A stretch of DNA of 6,540 nt, from positions 1 through 6,540 of the forward strand of contig JBILUQ010000230.1 in the NCBI GenBank assembly GCA_044370935.1, read 5' to 3'. How positions within the stretch are numbered: the first letter of the stretch is position 1; every line of letters starts with the position of its first letter. Under the pieces are notes generated by a model. The model worked only from the letters and a program-made list of their open reading frames with translations. It did not search any database and was not told the origin of the DNA. The DNA comes from Chth-196 sp044370935 (GTDB lineage: Bacteria; Verrucomicrobiota; Verrucomicrobiia; Chthoniobacterales; Chthoniobacteraceae). Made by a program: the position numbers and the translations under genes. Positions 6,020 to 6,540 of this stretch are shown one piece after another.

Positions 6020-6540
6020 TTACGCAGGTTGGAGGCGGTGGGGGAAGGCTTTGGCCATCGCTCCGTCAATGCTCGGATATTCTGGGAGCAGCCGGATATT
6101 TGCTGCATTGAAGACCACACCCTCGATTTTTGACTCTTGGTCGTTCAGCAGTCGCAGGGCCCTTGAGACCTGCTTCTGATTGGTTTTTGCGTATCGTACA
6201 ACGAGGCAAATGCTGTCGACGCACTCTGCAAGAATGACTGAGTCTCCCGCGCTTTGAACAGGAGGGGAATCGATCACGATGCACTCATACTGCTCCTTAG
6301 CCGCGTGAAGCAAGTTGTGAACGCTGGAGTCCGCAAGCAGCTCGGCGGCCTCTCCTATACGCCTTCCCGCGGGCAGAAGATCCAGATTATGGATCGATGT
6401 GCGTACGACAGCAGACTCCATGCGTTCCGTGCCCTCCAAAACTTGAGCCAGGCCGCTCAGGTTTACCGTACCCAGCAGCGCCCGTTCTAGGCTGGGCGAG
6501 TAGATGTCTGCGTCAATCAGCAGGGTTTTGATGCCCTGCT
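6020..6540 (-). CDS. CpsD/CapB-family tyrosine kinase (BY-kinase), C-terminal part only
   Basis: The last 172 complete codons are visible; the 5' part lies beyond the right edge. An internal TTG at 6439 is not the real start, because the same frame stays open to the edge with conserved sequence. The first visible residues, QGIKTLLIDADIYSPSLERALLG, contain the Walker A' motif of BY-kinases (usual form LLIDADLRRPS); Walker A itself should lie just outside. Walker B is CIVIDSPPV, about visible residues 86-94. The segments between and after (GLAQVLEGTE, LDLLPAGRR, VDSICLVVRYAKTNQKQVSRAL, KIEGVVFNAANI) follow the family order. These cytoplasmic P-loop ATPases autophosphorylate on tyrosines and control chain length and export of extracellular polysaccharide, often fused to or paired with a Wzz-type membrane protein. 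The tail after NAANI is 24 residues with a single tyrosine, so the usual tyrosine cluster is missing or reduced. It is probably the end of an exopolysaccharide locus and functionally separate from the genes to its left. Confidence 0.88.
   Translation of the reverse strand, partial: QGIKTLLIDADIYSPSLERALLGTVNLSGLAQVLEGTERMESAVVRTSIHNLDLLPAGRRIGEAAELLADSSVHNLLHAAKEQYECIVIDSPPVQSAGDSVILAECVDSICLVVRYAKTNQKQVSRALRLLNDQESKIEGVVFNAANIRLLPEYPSIDGAMAKAFPHRLQPA

Noticed and set aside
6020..6439. TTG at 6439 as the start of a complete 139-residue protein
   Set aside because: The frame continues to the right edge and encodes the conserved LLIDAD Walker A' motif, so the gene is longer and truncated by the window.
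1..6540. CRISPR array, tRNA, rRNA, insertion sequence or prophage signal
   Set aside because: No regularly spaced repeats, transposase motifs, terminal inverted repeats or RNA gene signatures were seen on either strand.

Overview
The window is a block of five genes, all on the minus strand, so transcription runs from right to left. Base composition is moderately GC-rich. The gene content suggests a bacterium of the Planctomycetota-Verrucomicrobiota (PVC) group, probably a verrucomicrobium: a secreted S1 sulfatase, a secreted two-domain DUF1080 protein and a PQQ dehydrogenase with an internal cytochrome c. Only one weak Shine-Dalgarno-like site is visible, which would fit that group. This taxonomic call is inference from family content; no marker gene is present.

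Layout in transcription order: (1) 6540-6020, the C-terminal part of a CpsD/CapB-type bacterial tyrosine kinase, cut by the right edge and probably the end of an exopolysaccharide locus. (2) 6019-5763, a 257-base spacer with a 13-base imperfect tandem repeat and a doubtful 43-codon ORF. (3) 5762-3618, a secreted PQQ-dependent dehydrogenase with a c-type cytochrome domain embedded in its propeller. (4) 3529-2039, a secreted sulfatase with the CTPSR maturation motif and a GTG start. (5) 1833-460, a secreted protein with two tandem DUF1080 (3-keto-disaccharide hydrolase) domains, preceded by a 205-base spacer that holds a perfect hairpin. (6) 402-1, the N-terminal two thirds of a WrbA-like flavodoxin-fold protein, cut by the left edge.

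Genes 3-5 all carry Sec signal peptides and have related themes: sugar oxidation, desulfation and hydrolysis of 3-keto glycosides. A working hypothesis is an envelope pathway for sulfated glycans. In it, the dehydrogenase oxidises a sugar hydroxyl and passes electrons through its own heme, the sulfatase removes sulfate, and the DUF1080 protein cleaves an oxidised glycoside. The spacers of 88 and 205 bases do not prove one operon, and the substrate cannot be read from sequence. No RNA genes, CRISPR arrays, insertion sequences or convincing intrinsic terminators were seen.
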